From DSNY01 sp016861185 (GTDB lineage: Bacteria; Pseudomonadota; Gammaproteobacteria; Burkholderiales; Burkholderiaceae_F): a stretch of 30,780 nucleotides of DNA. A program made the translations under genes and the position numbers. Below are positions 17,228-24,973 of the stretch, piece by piece (the first letter of the stretch is position 1; every line of letters begins with the position of its first letter). The stretch is taken from NCBI GenBank assembly GCA_030263275.1, contig SZOR01000044.1:1-30780 (forward strand), in the 5' to 3' direction. The notes under the pieces are model-generated. The model did no database searches, was not told where the DNA came from, and saw nothing but the letters and a program-made list of their open reading frames with translations.

Positions 17228-18672
17228 GCGCGTCCCGTTCCCTCGAGCTGCGTGCGCATCGCGCGGAAGACCTCGCGGTCGTCGATCACGCGGCGCGCCT
17301 TGAAGTCGGTGCGCGGCAGCGTCCCCGGCGCGGCGATCTCGACGCGCGCGCGTACGCCGAGCAGGGTCTGCAGCTTGTGCGCGACCTCGGCCTGGAAACT
17401 CTCGATCGCCGCCGCGCCATCGCGATGCAGGCCGTCGGTCGGCTCCACCCGCAGCAGCAGTTCGTCCATCGCCGCCTCGCGCGTGATGACGATCCGGTGT
17501 TCGCCGCCGTAGCCGGCGAGCTGGTTCAGCGCCGCGTCGATTTCGCTCGGGTAGATGTTTTCGCCGCGGATCGTGAACATGTCGTCGATCCGCCCGAAGA
17601 TGCCCTGCGGCAGCCGCGGATAGGTGCGTCCGCAGGGGTTCGGCTCGTCCACCCACAGCGTGAGATCGCCCGACAGCAACCGGATCATCGGCTGGCTGGT
17701 GCGTTCCAGGTGCGTGTAGACGGGCGTGCCGCGCTGGCCGTACGGCACGCGCCGCAGGAATGGGTGAGATGCGGCCGGGTCGCACACTTCCGTATAGACG
17801 ACGTCCTGCCAGCACAGCAGTCCCGAAGTCTCGGCGCTGCCGGCGACGTTCATCCACGGCGACATCTCCGCCATCGAACCGCAGTCGATCACCTGCGCGC
17901 CGTACAACGACTCGATGCGATCCTTGACGCCGGGCACCGATGCGCCCGGCTCGCCGGAGAAGAACAGGACCTTCAGTCCGAAGTCGCGCGGATCGAGCTT
18001 CTCCTCGCGTGCGACCTCGGCCAGATGGATGGCGTAGCTCGGCGTGCCGTAGAACGCCTTCGGCTTCATCAGGTGCAGCCACTGCGCCAGCCGCGCGCTC
18101 ATGCCGGGCGCGCCCGCGCCGAAGGGAAAGGCCTTTGCTCCCAGCCGCTCCGCGCCGGCGAGCGCGCCCCAGCTTCCCATGTAGAGGCTGAACACCGCGG
18201 CGATGCAGATCATGTCGCCGGGCCGCAGCCCCATGCCCCACATGATGCGCGCATGCGCGTTGGCGATCGCGCGCCAGTCGTTGCGGCCGATCGCGAACGC
18301 CGTTGGCCGGCCGGTCGTTCCGCTCGTGCCGTGCACGTGGAAGACCTCGGACTCGGCCACGCACAGGTAGTCGCCGAAAGGCGGATACGCCGCCTGCGCT
18401 TCGCGCAGGTCCTTCTTCTGGATCACCGGGACCTTGTCTTCGAAGTCCTCGAGCGAACGAAGCTGGTCGGGATGAAAGCCGGCTTCGTCCCACTTGCGGC
18501 GATAGAAGGGCGCGTGCTCGTAGGCGTAGCGGCAGACGAGCCGCAGTCGCTCGAGGATCGCACGCTCGCGCTCGCCGGGCGGCATCGTTTCCCGCCGCGG
18601 GAACCAGTAGCGGCTGTCCGCCGGCGGCAGATAGTGCTCGTCGTAGGCGGGCGGGTAGGACCAGGCTTCCAT
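17224..18672 (-). CDS. hcl: PaaK-like acyl-CoA ligase, probable 2-hydroxyisobutyrate-CoA ligase
   Basis: AMP-forming ligase of the phenylacetate-CoA ligase family, 482 residues. The phosphate loop is HGTSGTTGRP (about residues 114-123). Later come GSMAEMSPW, the GDLTLWVDEPNPCGRTYPRL segment and the hinge region GRIDDMFTIRGENIYPSEID. The C-terminal domain is the PaaK type. The gene lies between the small mutase subunit (nine-base gap) and the GTPase (ATGA overlap), the same company as the 2-hydroxyisobutyrate ligase of Aquincola tertiaricarbonis. It therefore most likely activates 2-hydroxyisobutyrate with ATP and CoA. The substrate is inferred from context and not from active-site residues. 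Confidence 0.85.
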
Positions 18673-18681
18673 GGTCTGACC

Positions 18682-19089
18682 TCAGCGCGGACCGCGTTCG
18701 GCGACGAGCCGGCGCAGCGTGTCGACGATTGCCTGCGGCGGCGTGTCCTGCAGCATCACTTCGCGCACGCCCATCTGCTTGAGCGCGACGACGTCCTCGT
18801 CGGGCATTACGCCGCCGGCGACGACGATGATGTCGTCGGCCCTGCGCTCCGCGAGCAGCCCGAAGATCTTCGGGAACACGGTGAGCTGCACGCCCGACAG
18901 CAGGCTCACGCCCAGCACGTCGACGTCCTCCTGGATCGCCGTCGTGACGACTTCGTCCGGCGTTCGGTGCAGCCCCGAGTAGATGACGTCCATGCCGGCG
19001 TCGCGCAGCGCGCGCGCGACCACCTTGACGCCGCGGTCGTGACCGTCGAGGCCGACCTTGGCGAGCAGCACGCGTATCGGTGTTTCCAT
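18682..19089 (-). CDS. hcmB: 2-hydroxyisobutyryl-CoA mutase small (B12-binding) subunit
   Basis: Cobalamin-binding subunit of 136 residues. It has the base-off/His-on signature: D15-x-H17-x2-G20 in GLDGHDRG, then S62-x-L64 in GVSLLSG, and G92-G93 in VAGGVMPDED. H17 should ligate cobalt. I start at the ATG at 19089 (METPIRVLLAKVG), the usual N-terminus of small subunits. Upstream in-frame residues belong to the regulatory gap. It is first in the operon hcmB-ligase-GTPase-hcmA and divergent from the GntR gene. Having the B12 domain on a separate small chain is the HCM/ICM arrangement. Confidence 0.94.
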   Translation of the reverse strand: METPIRVLLAKVGLDGHDRGVKVVARALRDAGMDVIYSGLHRTPDEVVTTAIQEDVDVLGVSLLSGVQLTVFPKIFGLLAERRADDIIVVAGGVMPDEDVVALKQMGVREVMLQDTPPQAIVDTLRRLVAERGPR

Positions 19090-19103
19090 GTTTGTTCGAA
19101 TTC

Positions 19104-19118
19104 CGTATTCGGTATACG
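19104..19118. promoter_or_regulatory. candidate GntR operator in the divergent hcmB/gntR promoter region
   Basis: CGTAT (19104-19108) and ATACG (19114-19118) form an inverted repeat, and the centre of the overlapping GGTATAC sequence is the palindrome GTATAC (19112-19117). The site lies in the most AT-rich part of the 99-base gap between hcmB and the GntR regulator. FadR-subfamily GntR proteins often bind GT-n-AC palindromes of this kind. Position and symmetry are seen. Binding is inferred. Confidence 0.45.
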
Positions 19119-19188
19119 ATATGCGAAGTTTGAAAGCCCGCCGCGGCGCTGTCAACCGGTACGCGGCCGGGTCTCGATCGGAGGACCG

Positions 19189-19869
19189 ATGCAATCGCTG
19201 TTACCCCAGAAGACGCTCGTCGAGCAGGCCTACCGCACGATCCTCGATGCGATCTGCGACGGCACGTTCAAGCCGGGCGAACGCCTGACGCAGGACGAGA
19301 TCGCCGCGCGCCTGAACGTCTCACGCCAGCCGGTGATGAGCGCGCTCGCGCTGCTGAAGAACCAGGGCTTCCTGCAGGACGCGGGACGGCGCGGGCTGGC
19401 GGTCGCGCCGATCGATCCGGCGCGCTTCGAGGCGATCTATCAGCTTCGATCGGCCGTCGAGCCGCTGGCCGTGCGGCTGGCGACGGCACGGATGACCGCG
19501 GCGGACGCCGCGCGCGGCCGCGAACTGGTTGCGCAGGGCAAGCGGCTCGCGGCCACGGGCGACGCCAAGGCGATCCTGCAGGCCGACGTCGACTTCCACG
19601 CGTGGATCTACGCGCTGTCGGGCAATCCGCTGATCGCCGAAACGATGCAGCTCAACTGGCAGCACCTGCGCCGCGCGATGAGCGAGGTGCTGCGGCAGCC
19701 GGCGATGTCGAAGCCGGTGTGGGACGAACACGGGCGGATCGTCGAGGCGATGATCGCCGGCGATGCCGACCTGGCCGCGCAGCGGATGTACGACCACATC
19801 GTCGTCGCCTATCAACGCGTCCGCCCGCAGTTGGGCAGCGCTGAGCCCGCCGTGCGCGCCGCGGCGTAG
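19189..19869 (+). CDS. GntR family transcriptional regulator, FCD (FadR) subfamily
   Basis: Regulator of 226 residues. The winged helix-turn-helix is at about residues 10-75 (GERLTQDEIAARLNVSRQPVMSAL inside). The FCD effector domain follows (about 80-205), with the metal-site residues D133-x3-H137, H181 and H203. The start at 19189 is supported by GGAGGA at 19180-19185. It is divergent from hcmB with a 99-base gap that holds a GTATAC palindrome, so it probably controls the mutase operon, perhaps in response to 2-hydroxyisobutyrate or its CoA ester. The effector is not visible from the sequence. Confidence 0.9.
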   Translation: MQSLLPQKTLVEQAYRTILDAICDGTFKPGERLTQDEIAARLNVSRQPVMSALALLKNQGFLQDAGRRGLAVAPIDPARFEAIYQLRSAVEPLAVRLATARMTAADAARGRELVAQGKRLAATGDAKAILQADVDFHAWIYALSGNPLIAETMQLNWQHLRRAMSEVLRQPAMSKPVWDEHGRIVEAMIAGDADLAAQRMYDHIVVAYQRVRPQLGSAEPAVRAAA

Positions 19870-19872
19870 ACC

Positions 19873-19881
19873 TAGAATCGC
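19873..19881 (+). promoter_or_regulatory. candidate -10 element of the DUF455 gene
   Basis: TAGAATCGC lies 37 bases before the TTG start of the DUF455 gene and immediately after the GntR stop codon. It is identical to the elements at 455 and 29071. A good -35 box is lacking. Confidence 0.35.
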
Positions 19882-19909
19882 GCAAGCTCCAGCCCGCACG
19901 ATTGCCCGC

Positions 19910-20710
19910 TTGAACCGCGAACTGCGCCGCGCCGCGCTCGAAGCGCTGCTCGCCGTCGAGCCGGACGAAAAGCTCGCGGCCGTCACATCGCTCGCGCGCG
20001 TGGCGTCAGAACCCGACCCGTCGCTCGAACTGGCCGAGCCGCCCGGCGTTCCCGGCCGCCCCGATCGGCCCGTGCTCGTTGCGCCGGGCGCGGTCGCATC
20101 CCGCGCCGTCGCGACCGACGAAGGCCGCGCGGCGCTGCTGCACGCGCTGGCGCATATCGAATTCAACGCGGTGAATCTCGCGCTCGACGCAGTCTGGCGT
20201 TTTCCCGCGATGCCGCGCGCGTACTACTTCGACTGGCTGCGCGTTGCGGCCGAGGAGGTGCTGCACTTCCGGCTGCTGTGCGAGCGGCTCGCGACACTCG
20301 ATCGGGTCTACGGAGATTTCCCCGCGCACGACGGTTTGTGGGAAATGGCGCGCAAGACCGCGGGGGATGTCCTGGCGCGGATGGCGCTCGTGCCCCGCAC
20401 GCTGGAGGCGCGCGGGCTCGATGCGTCGCCGCAGGTGCGCGCGAAGTTCGCCGCGGCCGGGGATGTAGCCTCGGCAGCGGTCGTCGACGTCATCCTGCGC
20501 GACGAAATCGATCACGTTGCGATCGGCAACCGCTGGTTCGCCTTTCTTTGCGGCGAGCGCGGCGTGCCGGTTGGGGCGACCTACGAGCGGCTATGCCGGG
20601 AGCATGCGGCACCGCGCCTGCGCGGCCCGCTGAATCTGGCAGCGCGCCGGGCGGCCGGCTTCAGCGAGGAAGAGCTGGCGGCAATGGCCCGAATTCGGCT
20701 GGAGTCCTAG
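19910..20710 (+). CDS. DUF455 ferritin-like protein
   Basis: Protein of 266 residues with the DUF455 ferritin-like four-helix fold. Carboxylate/histidine clusters that could hold a di-iron centre are present: H82-x-E84 (HIEFNAV), E115-E116-x2-H119 (AAEEVLHFRLL), and E199-x2-H202 (DEIDHVAIGNRWF). The YYFDWLRVAAEE segment is typical of the family. No reaction is established for DUF455, although distant relatives include the tRNA hydroxylase MiaE. The only good start is TTG at 19910 (MNRELRRAALEAL). No Shine-Dalgarno sequence is seen. It follows the GntR gene by about 40 bases but appears to have its own promoter. Confidence 0.83.
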   Translation: MNRELRRAALEALLAVEPDEKLAAVTSLARVASEPDPSLELAEPPGVPGRPDRPVLVAPGAVASRAVATDEGRAALLHALAHIEFNAVNLALDAVWRFPAMPRAYYFDWLRVAAEEVLHFRLLCERLATLDRVYGDFPAHDGLWEMARKTAGDVLARMALVPRTLEARGLDASPQVRAKFAAAGDVASAAVVDVILRDEIDHVAIGNRWFAFLCGERGVPVGATYERLCREHAAPRLRGPLNLAARRAAGFSEEELAAMARIRLES

Positions 20711-20776
20711 CGCACCTTTGGTATCCACCCTAATCCTCCGGCGTGCATCATCCGAAAGCGTGGTGTGGAGGTCGGT

Positions 20777-21160
20777 ATGCCGGGCTTGGCGGGTGCGGTG
20801 CGCGATCGGTTGCGGACGATGCTGAAGATCCGCAAACCGCGGTCCTTGCCCCGCAGGGGGCCGAAACCGGGCGTCGGCGCCAAGATCTTCAAGGACGACG
20901 TTCGCATGACGGTGCAAGCCGGCATGAGCCACGAACTGTGGCGCTGGCTGCAGGAACAGGGCTGGCGCGAAGTGTTGTTCCGCCCCGATCGGCGCCGCTA
21001 TCGCGACGTACCGACCGCGTGGGTCACCCGCCTGATCGACAGCGCGCCCGAAGAACGCGCAGCGTTGCTCGACGCGGCGATCGCACGCGCCGTGTACCGC
21101 GCCGGGCAGCGCTCTGGTGCAGCGGACACCACGCCCCCGGTCATTTCGCAATCGGAGTAG
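20777..21160 (+). CDS. uncharacterised small protein, paralogue A
   Basis: Not a family I can name. The 127-residue product has a basic N-terminus (RDRLRTMLKIRKPRSLPRRGPKPG), then a conserved core that starts RMTVQAGMSHELWRWLQ and ends AALLDAAIARAV, with a proline-containing tail. There is no signal peptide or membrane segment. The start is the ATG at 20777, behind GGAGG (20767-20771). A GTG at 20765 would put that site inside the gene. It has 35 identities over 65 aligned residues (hand count) with the next gene, so the two arose by tandem duplication. Confidence 0.8.
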   Translation: MPGLAGAVRDRLRTMLKIRKPRSLPRRGPKPGVGAKIFKDDVRMTVQAGMSHELWRWLQEQGWREVLFRPDRRRYRDVPTAWVTRLIDSAPEERAALLDAAIARAVYRAGQRSGAADTTPPVISQSE

Positions 21161-21225
21161 CCCTCAGGGTTCGCGCGCACCCGTGGCGCGGACTGCGCGT
21201 CATCCGTTCGTCGTGACCGGCGAGT

Positions 21226-21244
21226 GATCCCGGTTTGCGGGATC
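21226..21244 (+). terminator. possible terminator hairpin between the two paralogues
   Basis: GATCCCG (21226-21232) and CGGGATC (21238-21244) form a perfect seven-base stem with a five-base loop GTTTG, followed by GTTTCCC. The T-tract is weak. It lies 65 bases after paralogue A and 54 bases before paralogue B. Confidence 0.35.
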
Positions 21245-21298
21245 GTTTCCCTGCAACGCGCTGGGTAGATTGCTCTCCTGAATCAACGAGGAGAGCGA

Positions 21299-21676
21299 AT
21301 GAACTGGGCCCAGCTTCTGACACGTCCCGTTTCCGGATTCCTTTCGGGACGCAAGCAGGAGGTCCGTCGGCGCCATACGCGCAAGCCGCAGATCGGCGCG
21401 ACGATCTGCTGTGCCAACCTTCGCATGACGGTCCAGGCCGGATTGAGCAGGGAACTGTGGGTCTGGCTGGTCGGGCAGGGCTGGCGCGAGATCCTGCCCA
21501 ACGAGAACCGTTACCGGTTCCGGGCGCTCCCCTCGAACATCGTGACTCAGCTTTTCGACGCCCAGCCCGACCGTTGGGAGCGGCTGCTCGCGGCGGCGAT
21601 CAAACAGGCAGTCCAGGACGCAAACCCGACCACCGTGCCTCCGCGCGCCGCCGAAGCCGTCGCGCTGCGCGATTAG
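21299..21676 (+). CDS. uncharacterised small protein, paralogue B
   Basis: Product of 125 residues and paralogue of the gene at 20777. The shared core runs RMTVQAGLSRELWVWLV, QGWREIL, a short variable loop, then VTQLFDAQP and LLAAAIKQAV. N- and C-terminal parts differ, with the N-terminus again basic (SGRKQEVRRRHTRKP). The start at 21299 has a clear ribosome binding site, GAGGAGAG (21288-21295). No signal or membrane segment is seen. The tryptophan-rich core with conserved QAG.S.ELW.WL and QGWRE suggests a small folded domain of unknown role. Separate regulatory regions precede the two genes. Confidence 0.82.
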   Translation: MNWAQLLTRPVSGFLSGRKQEVRRRHTRKPQIGATICCANLRMTVQAGLSRELWVWLVGQGWREILPNENRYRFRALPSNIVTQLFDAQPDRWERLLAAAIKQAVQDANPTTVPPRAAEAVALRD

Positions 21677-21736
21677 CGCCACAAATCCTCTGCGCCACAA
21701 TACGTCCCGCCCGCGATCCGCGGGCGGGAGCGTCTT

Positions 21737-22172
21737 ATGCCGACCGAAGCTTCGCGCGCGCCGCGCGGCCGCGCCTACGCCGAGGTGCGCCCGGGCGACG
21801 TCTACGCGCGCACCATCAGGATCGAGGAGCGCCATCTGTCGCAGGGCGCCGAGCTGATCGGCGACTTCAACCCGCTGCATGTCGACGAGGATTTCGCGCG
21901 CCGCTCGAAGTTCGGCGTTCATGGCCGCCGAACTCGGCATGGTGTTCGCGGGCACCGCGCTCGGCTATCTGGAGCACAACGCGCGTTTTCTCGCCCCGGT
22001 GCGCATCGGCGACGTGCTGACGATCCGCTGGACCGTCATCGACCTCGTTCCCAAGCCCAGGCACGGCGGCGGCATCGTCGTGGCCGAAGGGGTTGCGGTC
22101 AATCAGGACGGCGTGACCGTCTGCACCGCGACCGGCAAGATGCTCGTCGGCTCCTTGCCGGGTGACACCTGA
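21737..22172 (+). pseudogene. MaoC-like (R)-specific enoyl-CoA hydratase, frameshifted
   Basis: The first frame (from ATG 21737) gives a MaoC N-terminus with the hydratase motif GDFNPLHVDEDFA (D43, N45, H48) and continues to SKFG at residue 60. It then turns into arginine-rich nonsense. The rest of the domain continues in another frame from about 21918 (FMAAELGMVFAGTALGYLEHN and on to KPRHGGGIVVAEG), ending at 22172. Between SKFG and FMAAEL, homologues have about seven residues including the conserved HG. Their loss with a shift of 3n+2 bases fits a deletion near 20 bases around 21917. The gene is probably inactive unless the sequence is wrong here. Confidence 0.8.
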
Positions 22173-22255
22173 TTCAACACGGAGACACAGAGCTCACGGA
22201 GAACTGCAAGGACTTCAGGAGCCTTTCTCGGTGTTCTCCGTGTCTCTGTGGTGAA
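22173..22255. repeat. imperfect inverted repeat element between the MaoC pseudogene and the ligase gene
   Basis: The left part contains ACACGGAGACACAGAG and CACGGAGAA. The right part contains their counterparts TTCTCCGTGTCTCTGTGGTG. The two arms pair over most of 22 bases and are separated by about 30 bases. The right arm also repeats TTCTC twice. This low-GC, CACGGAGA-rich composition is unlike the surrounding coding DNA and resembles a dispersed intergenic repeat found in many bacterial genomes. It lies downstream of two convergent genes. Confidence 0.7.
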
Positions 22256-22281
22256 CCCGGTTTACCGTCGCTCGACAGCCG

Positions 22282-23961
22282 TCATTCGCCCGACACCCCA
22301 GTCCCGGCCGCCCGCTGCTTCTCCAGTTCGCGCAGCACGCGGCGCTGCACCTTGCCGGTGGTCGTCATCGGCAATTGCTCGATGAACTCGATCTCCTTCG
22401 GGTACTCGTACGGCGCGAGCTTGCCGCGCACGTGCGCCTGCAGTTCGGCGACCAACTGCTCGTCGCCGCGTCCGCGATAGGCGTCGGCGAGCACGACGAA
22501 GGCCTTGACTACGGCGCCGCGCTCGGCGTCCGGCTTCGGCACGACCGCCGCGTTGGCCACGGCCGGATGCTTGATCAGGCAGTTCTCGATTTCGCTCGGG
22601 CCGATGCGATAGCCGGCGGCCTTGAACATGTCGTCGGCTCTTCCCTGGTACCACAGGTACCCGTCGGCATCGCGCGTCGCGAGGTCGCCGGTGCGGCACC
22701 ACGAGTTCATCGGGTCGCCGGTGAATTTCCTGCGCGTCGCCTCGGGATTGCGCCAGTACTCGAGGAAAAAGACCGGGTCGAGATCGCCGTGGATGTCGCG
22801 CCGATGGATCGCCACCTCGCCGGTTTCGCCTTCCTTGATTTCCTCGCCCTCGTCGTCGATGACTGCGATACGGTGGCCCGGGTAGGGCCGCCCCATCGCG
22901 CCTGGCCTGGCCGGCCAGCGCTCGTGCGAATTGCCGACGATGTAGTTGACCTCGGTCTGCCCGAACATCTCGTTGACGGTGATGCCGAGCTTCTCGCGCG
23001 CCCAGTCGAACACGGCGGTGCCCACCGCTTCGCCCGCGCTCATGATCGAGCGCAGCCGCAGTTTGCCGCGCGGATCGGCCCACGCCTCGGAGCGCATCAT
23101 CATCTTCAGCGCGGTCGGGAACAGGAACGCGTTGGTGACGCCGTAGCGCTGCATCAACTCGAACGCCTTGTCGGGCGCGAAGCGGCCCTTGTAGCCGACG
23201 ATCGGAAAGCCGAAGTAAAGCGTCGGCAGCAGCGCGTCCATCAGGCCGCCGGTCCACGCCCAGTCCGCCGGCGACCAGAAGACGTCACCGGGCCGCGGGA
23301 ACCAGTCCTGCGAAGCGACGAAACCGGGCAGGTTGCCGATCAGCGCGCGATGCGGCATCAGCGCGCCCTTCGGCGGGCCGGTCGTCCCGCTCGTGTAGAT
23401 CAGCAGCGCCGGATCGTCGGCACGCGTGGCGACGCATTCGAAGCGGTCCGAGGTCTTCGCCAGCAGCGCGCTCCATTCGTGGGCACCGTCGGCGGCAAGC
23501 CCCACCGTCAGCAGATGCGCAAGCTGTGGGCACGACGCGCGCAGCGCGGCCAGCGTTTCGGCCGCCGCTTCGTCGACGATCGCCGCGAGTGCACCGCTGT
23601 CCTGCAGCCGGTATTCGAGCGCGTCGGGACCGAACAGGATCGACAGCGGCATCGCGACCGCGCCGAGCTGGTAGATCGCCAGATGCGCGATCGCCGTCTC
23701 GGGCCGTTGCGGCAGCACGATCGCCACGCGGTCGCCGCGCTTGACACCCAGCGCGGCCAGCGCGTTGGACAGGCGATTGGCGTCGGCCTGCAGCGCCGCG
23801 TAGGTGTAGACGGCACGCCGTCCCGCGTCGTCCTCGAAGTGGATTGCCACGCGCGAGGTCTCGGCGGCCCAGCGGCGGCCGCAGACCTCGGCGATGTTGA
23901 ACTCGGCCGGCACATGCCAGCGGAAACTCTCGTACAGCTCGCGATACCGGTCGCGCTTCAT
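22282..23961 (-). CDS. AMP-binding acyl-CoA synthetase (acetyl-/medium-chain acyl-CoA synthetase type)
   Basis: Ligase of 559 residues that forms acyl-CoA from a carboxylic acid, ATP and CoA. The phosphate-binding loop is IYTSGTTGPPKGAL (about 188-201). Further motifs are SPADWAWTGGL, MFGQTEVNYIVGN, the hinge YLWYQGRADDMFKAAGYRIG and the C-terminal lysine region MTTTGKVQRR, where the catalytic lysine is expected. The layout is that of the MACS/acetyl-CoA synthetase subgroup and not of the PaaK type encoded at 17224. Substrate unknown. The start ATG (23961) is divergent from the alpha/beta hydrolase at 24033 with a 71-base gap. Confidence 0.9.
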   Translation of the reverse strand: MKRDRYRELYESFRWHVPAEFNIAEVCGRRWAAETSRVAIHFEDDAGRRAVYTYAALQADANRLSNALAALGVKRGDRVAIVLPQRPETAIAHLAIYQLGAVAMPLSILFGPDALEYRLQDSGALAAIVDEAAAETLAALRASCPQLAHLLTVGLAADGAHEWSALLAKTSDRFECVATRADDPALLIYTSGTTGPPKGALMPHRALIGNLPGFVASQDWFPRPGDVFWSPADWAWTGGLMDALLPTLYFGFPIVGYKGRFAPDKAFELMQRYGVTNAFLFPTALKMMMRSEAWADPRGKLRLRSIMSAGEAVGTAVFDWAREKLGITVNEMFGQTEVNYIVGNSHERWPARPGAMGRPYPGHRIAVIDDEGEEIKEGETGEVAIHRRDIHGDLDPVFFLEYWRNPEATRRKFTGDPMNSWCRTGDLATRDADGYLWYQGRADDMFKAAGYRIGPSEIENCLIKHPAVANAAVVPKPDAERGAVVKAFVVLADAYRGRGDEQLVAELQAHVRGKLAPYEYPKEIEFIEQLPMTTTGKVQRRVLRELEKQRAAGTGVSGE

Positions 23962-24032
23962 TCGTCACCCGTCCCCACGTTGCTATCGTTACTGCCGAAA
24001 GTTTCGCCCAGCTCGTAGCCACCTGCAACGCC

Positions 24033-24908
24033 ATGAAGCCCTCGCGTTCCCGCTTCGTCGAAGTGCGCCGTCTGCGCTATCACCTGCGCGAATGGGGGCG
24101 CGAAGGCGCGCCGATGCTCGTGATGCTGCACGGTTGGATGGACGTGTCGGCGTCGTTCCAGTTCGTCGTCGATGCGCTGCGCGGCGACTGGCACGTGCTC
24201 GCGCCCGACTGGCGCGGCTACGGAGTCACGTCGTGGACGAGCGAGGATTGCTACTGGTTTCCCGACTACCTGGCCGACCTGGACTGCGTGCTCGACGCGG
24301 TCGCGCCCGGACACCCGGTTGCGCTGGTGGGACACAGCATGGGCGGCAACGTCGCGCTGCTGTACGCTGGCGTGCGGACGCAGCGGGTTTCCGCCGTCGT
24401 CAACCTCGAAGGCTTCGGATTGCGCGACAGCACGCCCGACGAGGCGCCTGCGCGCTATGCGCGCTGGATCGACGAGCTGAAGGCGGGCGCATCGCTGCGC
24501 GACTACGGCTCGCTGTCGGAAGTCGCCGACCGCCTGCGCAAGAACAATCCGCGGCTGTCGGAGGAGCGCGCGCTGTTCCTCGCGGCGCACTGGTCGCAAC
24601 CGACCGACGACGGCCGCTATCGCATCGCCGGCGATCCCGCGCATCGCATCGTCAATCCCGTCCTCTATCGCTGGGCCGAGGTGGAGGCGTGCTGGCGCAA
24701 CGTCGCCTGCCCGGTGCTCTGGGTGCAGGCCGAGCAGACCGACGCGGCCAAGTGGGCGGGCGGGCAGCGCGAGATCGATCGCCGCGCCGCCGCGCTGAGG
24801 AACGTCGCGACCGCGCGCGTCGCGGACGCGGGGCACATGCTGCATCACGACCAGCCGCAGCAGGTCGCGGCGCTGATCGAATCCTTTCTTGCAGGCCCGC
24901 TTGCCTGA
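24033..24908 (+). CDS. alpha/beta hydrolase
   Basis: Hydrolase of 291 residues with the oxyanion segment LHGWMDVSASF (about 32-42), the nucleophile elbow GHSMGG (S102), and the catalytic histidine region AGHMLHHDQP (H268). The acid residue is probably in the LWVQAEQTDAAKW region. There is no signal peptide, so it is cytoplasmic. The substrate cannot be predicted. Related proteins are esterases, thioesterases or epoxide-hydrolase-like enzymes. It is divergent from the acyl-CoA synthetase, which might suggest an ester or acyl substrate. It precedes the PHP gene by 65 bases on the same strand. Confidence 0.88.
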   Translation: MKPSRSRFVEVRRLRYHLREWGREGAPMLVMLHGWMDVSASFQFVVDALRGDWHVLAPDWRGYGVTSWTSEDCYWFPDYLADLDCVLDAVAPGHPVALVGHSMGGNVALLYAGVRTQRVSAVVNLEGFGLRDSTPDEAPARYARWIDELKAGASLRDYGSLSEVADRLRKNNPRLSEERALFLAAHWSQPTDDGRYRIAGDPAHRIVNPVLYRWAEVEACWRNVACPVLWVQAEQTDAAKWAGGQREIDRRAAALRNVATARVADAGHMLHHDQPQQVAALIESFLAGPLA

Positions 24909-24961
24909 TCGCGGACCCGGAAAACCCGGGTTTCCCGGCGAATCGCGAACGCACCGGCCGC

Positions 24962-24970
24962 TACAATCGC
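24962..24970 (+). promoter_or_regulatory. candidate -10 element of the PHP gene
   Basis: TACAATCGC ends four bases before the GTG start. The TACAAT hexamer ends at 24967 and the start codon is at 24974, so a transcript beginning at the usual distance would have almost no leader. No good -35 is seen. Confidence 0.35.
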
Positions 24971-24973
24971 GGC

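Noticed and set aside
19090..19188. Cobalamin riboswitch before the B12-dependent mutase operon
   Set aside because: The gap is only 99 bases, too short for the usual riboswitch, and I see no B12-box-like sequence.
20765..20776. GTG at 20765 as the start of paralogue A
   Set aside because: It would place the strong GGAGG site inside the gene. The ATG at 20777 has that site at the correct distance.
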